Under the pieces are notes generated by a model, which ran no database searches, was not told the origin of the DNA, and was given only the letters and a program-made list of their open reading frames with translations. From NCBI GenBank assembly GCA_963969495.1, contig OZ018330.1, forward strand, positions 66,536,907-66,600,906: a stretch of DNA of 64,000 nt. Reading direction: 5' to 3'. Source of the DNA: Ceratothoa steindachneri (Eukaryota > Arthropoda > Malacostraca > Isopoda > Cymothoidae). Within the stretch, counting starts at the first letter, position 1. The number at the start of each line of letters is the position of its first letter. Shown here one piece after another: positions 1 to 10,899 of this stretch. A program made the translations under genes and the position numbers.

Positions 1-484
1 GCGTGCTCTCACTTTTTTGATTTATGACCTTACGACCACCAAAACTATCAACAATTCCCGGAATAACCTTGGGAGGACTTTGGCAATTATATCATTCGAA
101 AGAGAATGTAAAAAAATATAGGAGTTTCACTTTGTTTAGAATCGACAAAATAGTTACGATGTTATTGCCAAATAATTTCCAGGTTAGCTTTAGGAGGACT
201 TTGGTAATTATATCACTAGAAAAAAAGGGTTTCAAATTTCGATAGAATTAGCGGGAAAGTTATGATGTTATTGCTAAATAATTGCTCAGCTAAAATTGGG
301 AGCAGTTTGGAAATTTTATCATTTGTAAGAGAATGTAAAACAACATAATGGATTCAAATTTGTTATAATTGGCAAAATAGTTACAATGTTATTACCAAAA
401 CCAAAAAAACAAATGGGGACCTACGGACCGACCCACGTACAGACCGACCGGCCGATATACTAAGATAATGAGTCGCACGCGACT
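1..484 (-). mobile_element. Modular minisatellite element, copy 1
   Basis: Non-coding repeat holding about three diverged tandem units of roughly 105-125 bp. Each carries a core like ggaggactttggnaattat (near 72, 193 and 299) followed by a spacer resembling ggcaaaatagttacaatgtt. The same units occur in opposite orientation at 36.7-39.2 kb, and similarity there continues outside the tandem units (cataaat...gtgagggcacg against the reverse complement of bases 1-30), so this is a dispersed element and not a local satellite. The ends look like imperfect inverted repeats: gcgtgctctcac at 1-12 and the reverse complement of gagtcgcacgc near 469-480. The true left end may lie outside the window. No coding capacity is seen. 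The strand is set by calling copy 2 plus. Confidence 0.6.
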
Positions 485-1744
485 AAAAATCTATACATGA
501 AAAAAGAGAACTTTATACTACGACGATAAGGATTAGTAACCTTGGAGATCGTATTCAATGAAAACTAGATAACGAAAAGAGAAGAGTTAAAAGAACAGAA
601 ACCTATACTAGGATCAGTAAAATTATTACTAATAACGGTTTGAGTCCCTATTATAAACGTCCCTTTATCTAACCTATGCGAATAACACTTACTTATAATG
701 AACAGAGATATCCAGGGCAAACTAGCCCAGCTTAAAAAATTTCTACCTTCCTTTCAATTTAAGCATCTATACTTACACGAAACAAACCCACACATAAGAC
801 TCAGAGTGGACACGTGAGACAAGGGTCACATATGTCTCATAACAGCAGAAGTCCAATTTTTGTCTACTACTCTATTTCTCCCCTCTCTTATTCTGAACCT
901 TTCCTCTTCCCATACATCTCACTCATACCTTTCTTACCCACATTTCACGGAGACTACTGAGGCTCTCTCGGTTCAATGGTGGTGCAAAGGACTACAAAAG
1001 ACTATTGGTCCTCGCCCCCTTCCCTAGGTGGCCATTTTTACCAGAACAGTAGAAGAGTGGTCGAAATACGAAATGACTCGTACATAATAAGGAAGAGCCA
1101 TCAAAACCTATTCAACGTGGACCAGACCAAATGCGGAATTAAGAAAATCAAAATAAATCATAATTAGCATCAGATAATCCAACCGAGAATTTAATAGAAT
1201 ACAAAATAAAGTATGCGAAAGTATGTTATAAGAAATATGAATGAGCATTCGACAATATTCCTTTTAACATTTTTTAAAGAAATATGGTCGAATGCTCATT
1301 CATTAATTCCTCGCCTAAATTTAATATATCTCCCGGTCTCTTTAAACTGGACCTTGTAAATAAAGCCTTATTTGTAACTAAATTGTCCATTTTAAATCTT
1401 AACCCCTTGATTTACTAAATTATTCATGTTTCTTTTGTTTATTTCAATATATATATAATGGCATGTGTATGTATGTACTTATAGCTTTGTGACATAAATC
1501 TCTACATTCTTTTCTGACTGTTGGGACTTCCGGAAGTAGGCCTAATCTATAGGCCTTTAGCCTTTGTATCCTGCATTTAATCCCGTCTTTGATTATATTT
1601 CTCTAGTCTGTGTCCTTTGGCTGTGAGTAATTCGTTATTCCTTGAGAATGAACTGATCAAGTTCGAAAGTACTTAGAATCCACCTTTCATTTTCCTGTGG
1701 GATTTTTTGCATTATTTCTCTGCCCACGCGCTACTTTGTGAGTT

Positions 1745-1748
<4 letters not shown>
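485..1748. other. Intergenic stretch without recognised gene
   Basis: Short open frames only, none with a motif I recognise. It contains one clear hairpin, listed separately, and otherwise AT-rich sequence leading into a (TA)n tract. Confidence 0.5.
1238..1302. repeat. Inverted repeat (hairpin), 16-bp arms
   Basis: The arms tgaatgagcattcgac (1238-1253) and gtcgaatgctcattca (1287-1302) are perfect reverse complements. The inner flanks (aatattccttt and aaagaaatatg) pair imperfectly, extending the stem. It may be the relic of a foldback or MITE-like repeat. No gene is adjacent. Confidence 0.75.

Positions 1749-1802
<54 letters not shown>
1749..1802. repeat. (TA)n microsatellite
   Basis: Uninterrupted AT dinucleotide tract that directly abuts the left TIR of the next transposon. 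Confidence 0.95.
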
Positions 1803-1803
<1 letters not shown>

Positions 1804-2118
1804 GGTGGTCCCCCCCAAAAATATTTTTATTTTTGAACCTACTGTTCAATTTTGGTAACAATGAACAGTAGGTCACATACTCAATTTCATCAAAATCGAA
1901 CAATATTTACTGGTCGCTAAATGGATCTTAACTTATTAGTCTGCTGGTAAATTAATTTTGGGGATAGAAATGAACATTCTTTACAAATACTAGTTTATTT
2001 GAAACAGATCTTGGGGTTGAAAGACAATTTTTTGTAAACTATTTATATTAAAGAGAAAAGAAAATAGTTAAATGGCAAATAATTTCTTTTTAACACAAAT
2101 TATAACTAAAATTGCTGA

Positions 2119-3867
2119 TTAAACATTGATCCTTTTGAGCATGAGGGAAAATTTTGTGATATTTTGCCACAAGTCTGAGAAGCAACTCTTTCTGTTCTCA
2201 TCTTTTGTTAGAGATGCATTATATGATTTGATAAGCGCAATACCTCTTTCTGCTGGATCGTTAACAACCATTAATTTAATCGCTCGACGTTTTAATTTTT
2301 GAAAGCACGTATTCTCTTCCCAAGAACTTGGGTTAGTCTTTAGGAATGTATCTTCTGCAAACCTGTATCCATCTTTCATTAGGGGAATGAAGATTAGCTT
2401 AGTTTTTTGATTTACCAGTTCTTGCAAGTCCAAATCTTCGATGTTTTGTAAGATTTAATCGGCGAACAACTTTAGTGTTTTCATTACATTGGAGATTGGA
2501 GACCATCTTCTGTTTGGTCTCAGCATAAATGCGCTGATCGAAAAATGCAAGACCAACAAGATGTTGTCCAAGATACCAAAGGTGTCTGCAAATGGCTGTG
2601 GTTGCTTCTTTAGATATTGTCGGATTTGGCAACTTTTGCAAAGTTTTAAGAAGCAGAATGTCATTCAAAGGAGCATTAATTCCCAAATGGGCTTCATTCA
2701 CAAAACGCGAGTAGACCAAAGTAATATAAATAGAGCACTCTCTAATATTAGCCTTTTTACGTTCCATTAGTTTCAGTTGATGATGAAACAAGTATATATT
2801 CAGGACATATATAGCCTTAGCCATCCAGCGTACATAATGAGTCGCACCTGGGGCTCTTAATCTAACTTCTGTTTTATCAATGCCCACAAGAAAGATAAAA
2901 CTAAGTTAGAGAAATTCTTCATAATCGTCACACAACTGACGAAATTTCAAAGCTTCCTGAAAATATAGGACCATTTCTCCTCGACGATTATGCATTACTA
3001 AATTGACGAGTAAACTGCTATCCGCCTTTAAAAAAGAATCCTTTTTAAATTACGACCATTGTTCTTTAAAACCTTCAAAGAGAGGCCTCTTTGGACTACT
3101 TATAGGCCCAAGCAAATATTGCAAGCATCTGACAACATAATTTCGAAAATATGATGACGGCGCGCAATCCAAACAAGCTCCCTTCCTAATACTTTCGCAA
3201 TTATGGTACAGGCTCCTTTTTTTAGGCCTCTATTCGATGGAGTTGTGTGAGATACAAGGCCTTGAGCTTCGTCACCAAGATTCCAGTCATTAATTGATAA
3301 AATGCATGCCATAGCTTGTTCTTCTCTTGTTGCTCGTGTTATTTTTGGCACACCAAGAAGTATTTCCATTCCATTTCCAGAAAGTATTATTGCAATTCGT
3401 TCTCTGTTTCCTTTGCCTTATCAATTGCAGGTAGTAGCTTTCCATCCCAGTGAAGAAGTATCGGTCCTTCAACAGACAACGAAGCTTTGTCTTCATTCAC
3501 CGCATATTTTGAGGCTATATCAAAAAGATTTGAAAGAGTAGATTCGAAACTACGCTCATTCATTCTACATGAGTACAGTTTGGTTTTGCGGTTCTTCTTC
3601 AAAGAAAGGTATTCTTTATACAACCTTGAAATTTTCCTAACGTAAGAGTCTATTCGCTGTGAGGGAATTCGGGCTCTTTTCTATACTTTTCTGACTTTTT
3701 TGCAAGCGTGGTTGTAACTTTGTGTCAAAGTCATTGACTCCACTTGATGGTGGTACTGAACAACACAAAGCACATCACCACATGCTGGTAGTCTTGCGCA
3801 TGAAAGCTCACTAGTAGGATGTCCTAAAAGCCAGACTGCTGCAGATGAACGAGTACTTCCAGCCATA
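2119..3867 (-). pseudogene. Transposase-like protein, degraded (unnamed family)
   Basis: Translation from the start near 3867 (MAGSTRSSAAVWLLG) down to 2119 gives about 560 residues once breaks are ignored. Recognisable blocks in order are: a cysteine-containing N-terminus (LPACGDVL); an ARIP block; NLFDIA near 3510; HWDGK near 3445; LLGVPKITRATREEQA near 3350; TTPSNRG near 3230; RRHHIFE near 3150; RAPGATHYVRWMAKAIY near 2830; LWYLGQHLVGLAFFD near 2570; and the C-terminal NDPAERGIALI near 2260. HWDGK, the D/HTTPSN block and RHHxxE are plausible acidic catalytic sites (inference). Breaks seen: an in-frame TAG at 3681-3683 where the family has Trp, a frameshift near 3395, another near 3105, a stop near 3050, and a frameshift near 2440. 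It is non-functional. Confidence is high for the family and low for its superfamily. Confidence 0.75.
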
Positions 3868-4066
3868 ATCTGAAACAACACAAATAAAAATTTATTGTAA
3901 CTGAGTGAGCTCACGGTTCCCCTCCATTTAGTTATACTTAGAAGATTTTTTTTTAGACTCTGAAATATCTAAATATTCAATATTCATAAAAGATTAAGCT
4001 TTCATTTGACATAAATATATATGCTCCTGTGTTTGTAAAATATTACGGCAGTCATGCTTAATTAAA

Positions 4067-4088
4067 ATATATATATATATATATACGA

Positions 4089-4144
<56 letters not shown>
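4067..4144. repeat. (TA)n microsatellite inside the transposon
   Basis: Dinucleotide tract with one interruption (cgag). It lies upstream of the minus-strand transposase start, within the 1801-4797 element. Confidence 0.9.
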
Positions 4145-4147
<3 letters not shown>

Positions 4148-4796
4148 GAATTAAAATATAAAACATAAAGTGTGTTAACATATAATTCTAATATTCTTTA
4201 AGTAAGTCTGATATTGATAAAAAAACTGCAAATTATCTCTGCACTGAATAAACAAAGTATATTACTTACCTAAATAATTATATATATACTTGCATAAACC
4301 AGCACTTGTATTCTCTTGTATTACATCAACTGTTAAACTTCAAATTACAAATGAACAAGTAATCAATCCTCACTGATTTATATACGAAATGATGTGATTG
4401 CCTTACTATTTGAAACGAGGGGACGTTATTGCGTCATCACTTTACAAATGGGCTCAGAAATAAACAAGCTGAAACAACAATTATTATTGCATCATACGCC
4501 AAGTATGTTAATTTCATTCCCCTTTTCAGATAATGCAATATCTTGATTTTCTTGCAAATTACTGTAAATCATTAGAAATAAGTTATCAATGACGAATATA
4601 TAAATTATATAAGTAACAACCAATAAATGCCTACTTTTAAAAAGTTCGAATATTTTGACTGAATTTTAAAATATGGAGACACATAGTGACCTCTAAATAT
4701 TCATCAATTTAGTCAATATTTTGAAACACTCTTTTAACATCTTATAGCATAATTTTAGCCATGTAGAGAACATTTCCAACTAATTTGGACCACCCT

Positions 4797-4797
<1 letters not shown>

Positions 4798-4844
<47 letters not shown>

Positions 4845-4850
4845 CATATA
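4798..4850. repeat. (TA)n tract between two transposons
   Basis: Separates the right TIR of the 1801-4797 element from the left TIR of the Tc1-type element. Confidence 0.9.
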
Positions 4851-5154
4851 GCATTGGACAAAATTATGGGCTAGGTATGAAAAAGTTATGAATATGATTG
4901 AAACTCATTTATTTCATACTTGACCTAATAAAAATAAAAATTTTTGCGTATATTCAATTAATAATTATTAATATTTGATGTGTCCTCCTTTTGCTGTTAT
5001 AACCACTTTTATGTGATTTGCATAATGTGCATAATAAGTAGTTGGGGCAAACTTCTGCCATTCATTGTGTGATACTAAGTTTTATTCCTATTTTTTTTAG
5101 TAATTATCTTATTGTTAACTTATAAGTGGTAATTCTTTGTTAAAAATTTTTCCA

Positions 5155-7430
5155 CAGAAACAGATTCCTGAAGCTCAAAGAGCTGAAATAATAAAGATTA
5201 TCCCAAGTAATAATTTTAAGAAAATTGAAATGGTCGAGAAACGGTCTCCAAACAACCTTTGAAAGGTACAATGAGTCCAATTCTTGAAAAAAATTTATGA
5301 TCAAGCTTGAAAGAGGTGTACAACTCGAGGGAAGAGAGGTTGATGAAAATGAGGGCCTGTCTCTTAACCGCAACATCCTGGCATTTTTTGGTGGCGTAAT
5401 CCTATTACTTAGCTCTCTCTCCCCTTGCCTCGAGGAGAACCAGAAAGACCACCCAAAACCACATAATGCACTAATGATCACATGTCAGACCCCAGTGAGC
5501 ATGGTATTGGTTAAATCGGCAATATTTCCCCTAAGAGTTGATATTATATTTCACCTCATATGTGAAATTAGAGGAGCGTCGGACTAAAGCCAAAAGGTGC
5601 CCTTTAGGGTTAGCTAAAAGATGCGCTGAGAAAAACCGTTTAAGGAAGAAACTTAATGCCGCCCTCCTCACCCCCAACCCTTCTTCCCCTTCCCCCAGTG
5701 AAATATCGAAGTTTGAAATAAAATAACTGCTGAGGAACGAGGTAGATCGTGAGAGTAATCGAGACAGCTCAGTTAGGCATAACTGCTTAGCAAAACAACG
5801 AGAGGGACTTAGAAGAAGCTCATCTCAAGCCAGTTCCTGGTAGTCACAACGAACTTTATGTTAACTTGATTTGAGAAACAATTGTAACTATCTCTCGTCA
5901 AAGAAGCCCCTATCTTGGTGTAGCCCCAAAGCCAGAGATAGTCCTCGCCATTGAGGAATACCCCAAAGTGAACTCCCTCAAGCACTCTCCTTCGTTAAAG
6001 GATTCACTTGTTTGCTCCTCGCTCGTCAGTGCAAATTATTTCCAGATTAAGCCAAGGAGTCGAAGAAGCATACCTTCTCCGTCCCGTTGGTGAAGTCATC
6101 TCACCAAGAATACGTGCTTAACTCAATCCGCCACGCACGCCGAATTCCTCTGCGGCTTTAAATCTATCTCCCTTCAGACAACATCTGGAACGGCAGTCCA
6201 CGTGCCTGCCCGAAAACAACATTGTTGAGGTGACATAAAAATTAAGGCAAAGCTCAGTCTCAAACCCGATACGTGTGTGAATCTTTAAAGGTAATTAAAT
6301 CCCATTATCTGTTTCTTTGAAGATCAATTTTCGTTCATTACTAAAGTGAGCTTTGGGTCAACCATTACTGTATATTCAATTGTGTAATTTAGTAAGCCTC
6401 ACTTAAATTTGTTTAATTCATTACTGTGTAGTTTGTTTGTTAGATTTAAATTTTTTTCATATTTTTAATTAAAGTTCTAGTTTTCTTAGAAGCATTTAAT
6501 TTAATCCTCGAAACGCTGAGCATGGCGATAGAGACCCTACAAGTTTAAAAAAAAACGTAATAATAATAATCAAATATAGCACTCTTAGAGAGAAAACTTA
6601 ATCAAGGAGTTTTGAAGTACGTAACCAACCTATACTAATGAACACCATCACGACAGACATCTCTGGCCGATAGAGAAAACGAAGAGAAATTAATACGCAC
6701 ATTGAGAAGAAGGTTATTAGAAGCTGGACTCAAAGAATGCAAGGGTATAAAGAAACCGTGCTTGTCTTAGGAGAACAAGAAAAAGCGATTATTTGGGGCA
6801 AAAGAGCATGAAGATTGGATCGATGCTGATTGGGCTATGGTTGTTTAGTCTGATTAAAGCAACTATGCGGTAGGTTCTCTACATTACTTTCCACTAATGG
6901 ATTACGATTGTACACATTTTTATTAGATAGCAAACCTTTTATTGGATACCAAATATGCTCAGTAAAATTTTTATTTCTCCTCAGAACTTTGGAACCGTGG
7001 AGCTGCTTATGTTCGTCAAAGAATGGGGAAGCTTATGATCCGAGATATGTTGTCCCAACAGTCAAATTTGAAGGGGGCAGTGTTCTGGTTTGGTGCTGTA
7101 TGTCCTCGTCTGGTCCAGGATTGTTGTTCACTTGTAGGGGCAGGATGAATTCTAACACTTACACCAGCATGTTAGACCAGATTTAACAAACTTTTTTAGG
7201 TAAAACTTTTGATGATGAAATACTAGATTGTGTAATCTTCGAACAAGACAATGCTTCATGCTGCACATCTTGAGTCTCAAAGAGTTGGTTTGAAAAAAAG
7301 GAGGCACGTTGATGAAATGGCCCCCTCAATCTCCAGACCTCAACTCCATTGAAAATTTGTGGTCACACTTGGGCACAAGTGAATTAACAGCCAAAATTCA
7401 TGAAGTTAGCAGAAAATTGAGTTAAGTCCC
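5155..7430 (+). pseudogene. Tc1-like transposase, degraded and interrupted
   Basis: DDE transposase of the Tc1 group, which would cut at TA sites. N-terminal HTH block PEAQRAEII near 5165; linker block PRGEPERPPKTT near 5428-5465, equivalent to the GRPRKTT motif; then the insertion; then LRRRLLEAGLKE near 6700 and KEHEDWIDADWA near 6805. The core continues with GEAYDPRYVVPTVKF near 7030, the GGSVLVW block near 7075, EQDNA near 7240 (second catalytic Asp) and WPPQSPDLNSIENLW near 7320 (third catalytic Glu in IENLW). Stops and frameshifts are frequent: after the first Asp region near 6850, at 7184, and near 7270. No single intact frame remains, so it is non-autonomous today. Confidence 0.85.
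5480..6575. mobile_element. Insertion inside the Tc1 transposase, possible retroposon
   Basis: Transposase similarity stops after about 5470 and resumes near 6690, so about 1.1 kb of unrelated DNA is present. Its composition is more GC-rich at the start. The right side ends in an A-run followed by (TAA)4-like sequence near 6545-6573, which resembles the simple-repeat tail of a LINE or SINE. No coding motif is recognised, and exact ends and target duplication were not resolved. Confidence 0.45.
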
Positions 7431-7614
7431 TGTGCCATCTTAGTCTCAGTTATGCATAAACGCAGAAAAGCGGTTATAGAAGCAGAAAGGGGACACATCA
7501 AATATTAATTACTAATAGAATATATGCAAAAATGTTTATTTGTATTATGTCAAGTATGAATAAATGAGTTTCAACATATTCTTCACTTTTTCATACCTGC
7601 CCCATAATTTTGGC

Positions 7615-7617
<3 letters not shown>

Positions 7618-7694
<77 letters not shown>
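7618..7694. repeat. (TA)n microsatellite
   Basis: Long AT tract directly outside the right TIR of the Tc1-type element. Confidence 0.95.
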
Positions 7695-7699
<5 letters not shown>

Positions 7700-7889
7700 T
7701 AAAGTTTTTTCTATGAATTATGATATAATTACAAATTCTTTTCGAAACCTAAGGAAGTGTGACAGTGGCTGAAATGTTATACGAATTAGAAAGATAAGAA
7801 GAATATGAAGTATATAAAGAAGAAGAAGGTAACAGTACTGGTACTGTTGAAAAAGAAAATGTATATGTTTGCAATCTATATATATTTTC

Positions 7890-8970
7890 TCCCAATGTTG
7901 GTGCTGAGAGAGGAAGATTCATCAGAAGAAGATAATGTTTTAATTGATAATCTACCTAAATCTCATTTCATTGCTGATGCTAATAGGAAATATACGATAA
8001 CTAAAACAAGCAGCCAAGCAGAAAAAAGTATCAAAATCAGGCAGTAGAAAAAAAATATAGAAGAGCTCTCAGACACGATGATATATTGCTTCCAACTTAC
8101 ATGTTCAAAAGAAACCGTATGGTATCACCATAAATAAAGGTTATCTTTGTTTTCGACTGACCAGTGAAGAGATGAAGTTATTCTTAGGAATATTGATTGT
8201 GTCAGGATACTCAACTGTGCCTCGCCCTCCAGTGTACTAATATCGTGGCTATGATACTTACATTGAGTTAATTGCTTCGTCATTGCGCCGGGACCATTTC
8301 GAGAAAATTATGAAGTACCTACCTGCATAGAACAACAATGCCCTTGATCAAACAGACAAATACTTAAATTTCCGCCCATTAATGAATATGCTCAATCAGC
8401 GCTTTCCGGGTTTTGTGGCAGCATTTGAAAAAAAGCATCTCCATTGACGAATCAATGATTCCATATTATAAGCGTCATCCTACCAAACAGTTTATACGAG
8501 GGAAACTCATTCTGTGGGAGTAATAAAGCATGAGTTTTAGTTTATACACTCAGGTATGCCTACTTCATCGTGTTATACCAAGGACATAAAGTAAGAGATG
8601 CCTCAACAGACGAGTACGAAAATTATTTAGTTTAGGTTGAGTGGTTGTATTAAAAATGCTTGACAAGTTTCAAAATTACTACAATGACCTTAAATTTTCG
8701 CCTTATTTCACCAACTATTTCAGGTCACTAAAATTGTTAGAAGAAATGACAGCAAGAGATCATAGAGCTACTGGCACCCATGCGTTCCAACAAGATAGAA
8801 AATTGTCCTCTAACACCTATAAAAACATTCACAAAGAAGATTGAAGGATATTTTTATTATTTCAGTGACAGCGATTCTCAATTTTTGTTAGCTAGATAGA
8901 AGGACAACGGAGTGGTAACAATTGTTTGATCAGGACGTATATCCCTAACGTATCGGAATCAAGGGCAAAA
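7890..8970 (+). pseudogene. piggyBac-like transposase, degraded
   Basis: Blocks follow the piggyBac DDE transposase order: acidic N-terminus (EEDSSEEDN near 7905); MKLFLGILIVSGYS near 8173; PRPPVY followed by a stop near 8240; IASSLRRDHFEKIMKYL near 8270-8325; NFRPLMNMLNQRF near 8365; then after a frameshift SIDESMIPYY near 8445 (first catalytic Asp region) and HPTKQFIRG near 8475. QGHKVRDAS near 8580, VVLKMLDKF near 8644 and ATGTHAF near 8770 follow. Several stops and at least two frameshifts are present. The C-terminal YN/GGVD region and cysteine-rich domain were not found, and TTAA-flanked ends were not identified. Confidence 0.85.
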
Positions 8971-10899
8971 AATGGTAATTTCCTCTCATTAGCTATTTAC
9001 TAAACTTGTTTATGAACAATGCATGATTACTTGCAAGAAAAAGCGGATATTCTATTATCTGCTTTAATTCACAAGGACTGATTCATCCTCTGAAACCAGG
9101 ACTGATAACATTGGGTACAACTTTATAAAGATTTATTCACAAAAACGACGCAGCTTTAAACAAAGAAACACTCAGACATTTTTCTCTTGTGCAAAGTCTA
9201 GTCGGTCTAAACATAAATTATTCAAGGGCGTATCATGGAAAAATATGTTTAAATGAATCTTAAAATGAATCTTTTATGAAGGAATAGAGTGAGTTTTTTA
9301 GTTATAGTTAGATAAGAGTATGTTTTTATTATTGAAGTGAATTCTCTGGTTTTATCTAGAAATAAATATTCCTGAAAGTAGAAAATGAAGTTTCAGTTTA
9401 TCTAGAAATGAATATTATGTAGGATATTTTGGCGCTATCTAGCATAATTGTATAAAGAAATAAATGGAATTTTTTTTATTTGCTCAATCTAAAAAGAAAT
9501 GAAAATAATGTTTTATCAAGATTTTTCTTAGAAATGCCTTAAGCTTATGGATATACTCTTCCTAATGTTGCAATTTTGCAACATTTCAGTGCTATACATA
9601 TAATACCGCGCTTTGCATTTTTAGAACATTAATTTTCTAAATATAACTTTTCATTAAAGCCTAAAATAACTGTGTAAAAAAGCTCTTGCGACTGCTATGT
9701 ACATATATTTCAACAAAAATTTACTTTGTGAACGACTGGCAAGTTAATTTTTTCACAGCCTAAATGGTGTAAAGAAAAAAATTAAAATAATATTATTTAA
9801 CTAAATAAATTATTCAATGTTTATCATTTTAATTTAATTATTTAATTTAATTGAATATTTAATACTAGTATATGATTTACGGAAAAATACGTACAGCCAA
9901 TTTTATTTTCCGTTTAGATAAGCTTCCTATTCATTACTGTATTCGTAGTAGTTCACCAAGTAAATAAATCAATTTTTAAGAAATGATATCAACCTATTAT
10001 ACTTTATTAAAAATAATTTAATAGTCGCATGTTTCAAATTGAGCAAGAATTATTCAAGGATAGTGTTAAAATGGTTTGTACATATTTAACGTAAGAAGCT
10101 AAACAAGTGGATCAGAGTCAGTTAGGAGAAGTATAATAATGTCAAAACCTATACAGATATTGTACAGATGCAATTTTACCATGTCATATTTAACAAGATG
10201 ATCCATCCCCAAAATTACCAAAATATAATACTTGCAGATGGAAAAGGGAGGGATTACTTAACTTGATCCGGCAATCGATTGCTTCGAACCGTTGTTTCAT
10301 GAGAGAAAAGTACAAATCAAATCCTATGAAAATGACTGTTTTGACACTTCAGTTTATTTATAGAATGAATATCATAAACGTAGTATGGAACCTTGCGGGA
10401 CTCCTATTCGAATTGGTCAGGAATTTATATTACAGACTCCTACATATTTATCGAAGATATGTCAATATCTAACTATACATTAACTAAGGCAGAAACTGTT
10501 ATTTAATTAATTCAAACAGACAAATGATTTAGACGAGCCTGGAGTTGTATAGATAATCCCCCAAAATCATTAATTGAATCACGTTTACTTAAAATTCTTC
10601 TAAAACTAAATATAATTTTACATAGAATAAAATTCCTTACAAGAAATGATATTAAACTATTATAGAAAAATAAAATAATTTATTGGCAGGGTTAAAATTG
10701 AAAGGGAAATATTCAAGGTTAATGAGCCAATTTTAAATAGTAGAATAAAAGAAGAATTTTCGAAAAATTCAGCCATGAGAAAAAAAATAAAATTTAACAA
10801 TATACTAATTAACAATAAAATAATTAAATATAAACTCTAATCAAACATAAATATAACAATATCCTCATAAAATAAAAACAATTAAGAAACACGCTCAGG
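8971..10899. other. AT-rich stretch, no gene recognised
   Basis: Low-GC sequence with simple A/T blocks (for example aattaattta-type runs near 9830). Open frames are short and motif-free. A few short direct repeats of tttatctagaaat occur near 9350-9410. The start may still belong to the piggyBac element. Confidence 0.5.

Larger units (their letters stand above)
1801..4797 (-). mobile_element. 3.0 kb TA-flanked DNA transposon, unnamed family
   Basis: Bounded by perfect short inverted repeats, tagggtggtcc at 1801-1811 and ggaccaccta-type complement ggaccaccct+a at 4787-4797. The outermost TA is the probable target duplication, because both flanks are (TA)n. It contains one degraded transposase-like gene on the minus strand (2119-3867). 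An internal (TA)n tract lies in its non-coding upstream part. I recognise the protein as a widely amplified family in aquatic invertebrates and arthropods but cannot assign a superfamily name with certainty. The short TIR and TA flank fit a cut-and-paste element. Confidence 0.7.
4853..7617 (+). mobile_element. Tc1-type transposon with long TIRs
   Basis: The left end (from ttggacaaaattatggg at 4854, through about 4985) and the right end (about 7489-7617, read in reverse complement) match for roughly 130 bp with small indels. Shared landmarks are aaaattatggg, ggtatgaaaaag, aaactcattt and catacttgac. Both ends abut TA, as expected for Tc1/mariner target choice. A broken transposase is encoded on the plus strand. 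The element is about 1.1 kb longer than a simple Tc1 element because of an internal insertion near 5480-6575. Confidence 0.85.

Noticed and set aside
2489..2770. 93-codon plus-strand frame
   Set aside because: Antisense to the well-supported minus-strand transposase block RAPGATHYVRW...LGLAFFD.
6522..6542. tggcgatagagaccctac as a primer-binding site after an LTR
   Set aside because: Suggestive start only; no paired LTR and no retroelement coding downstream, where Tc1 similarity resumes.
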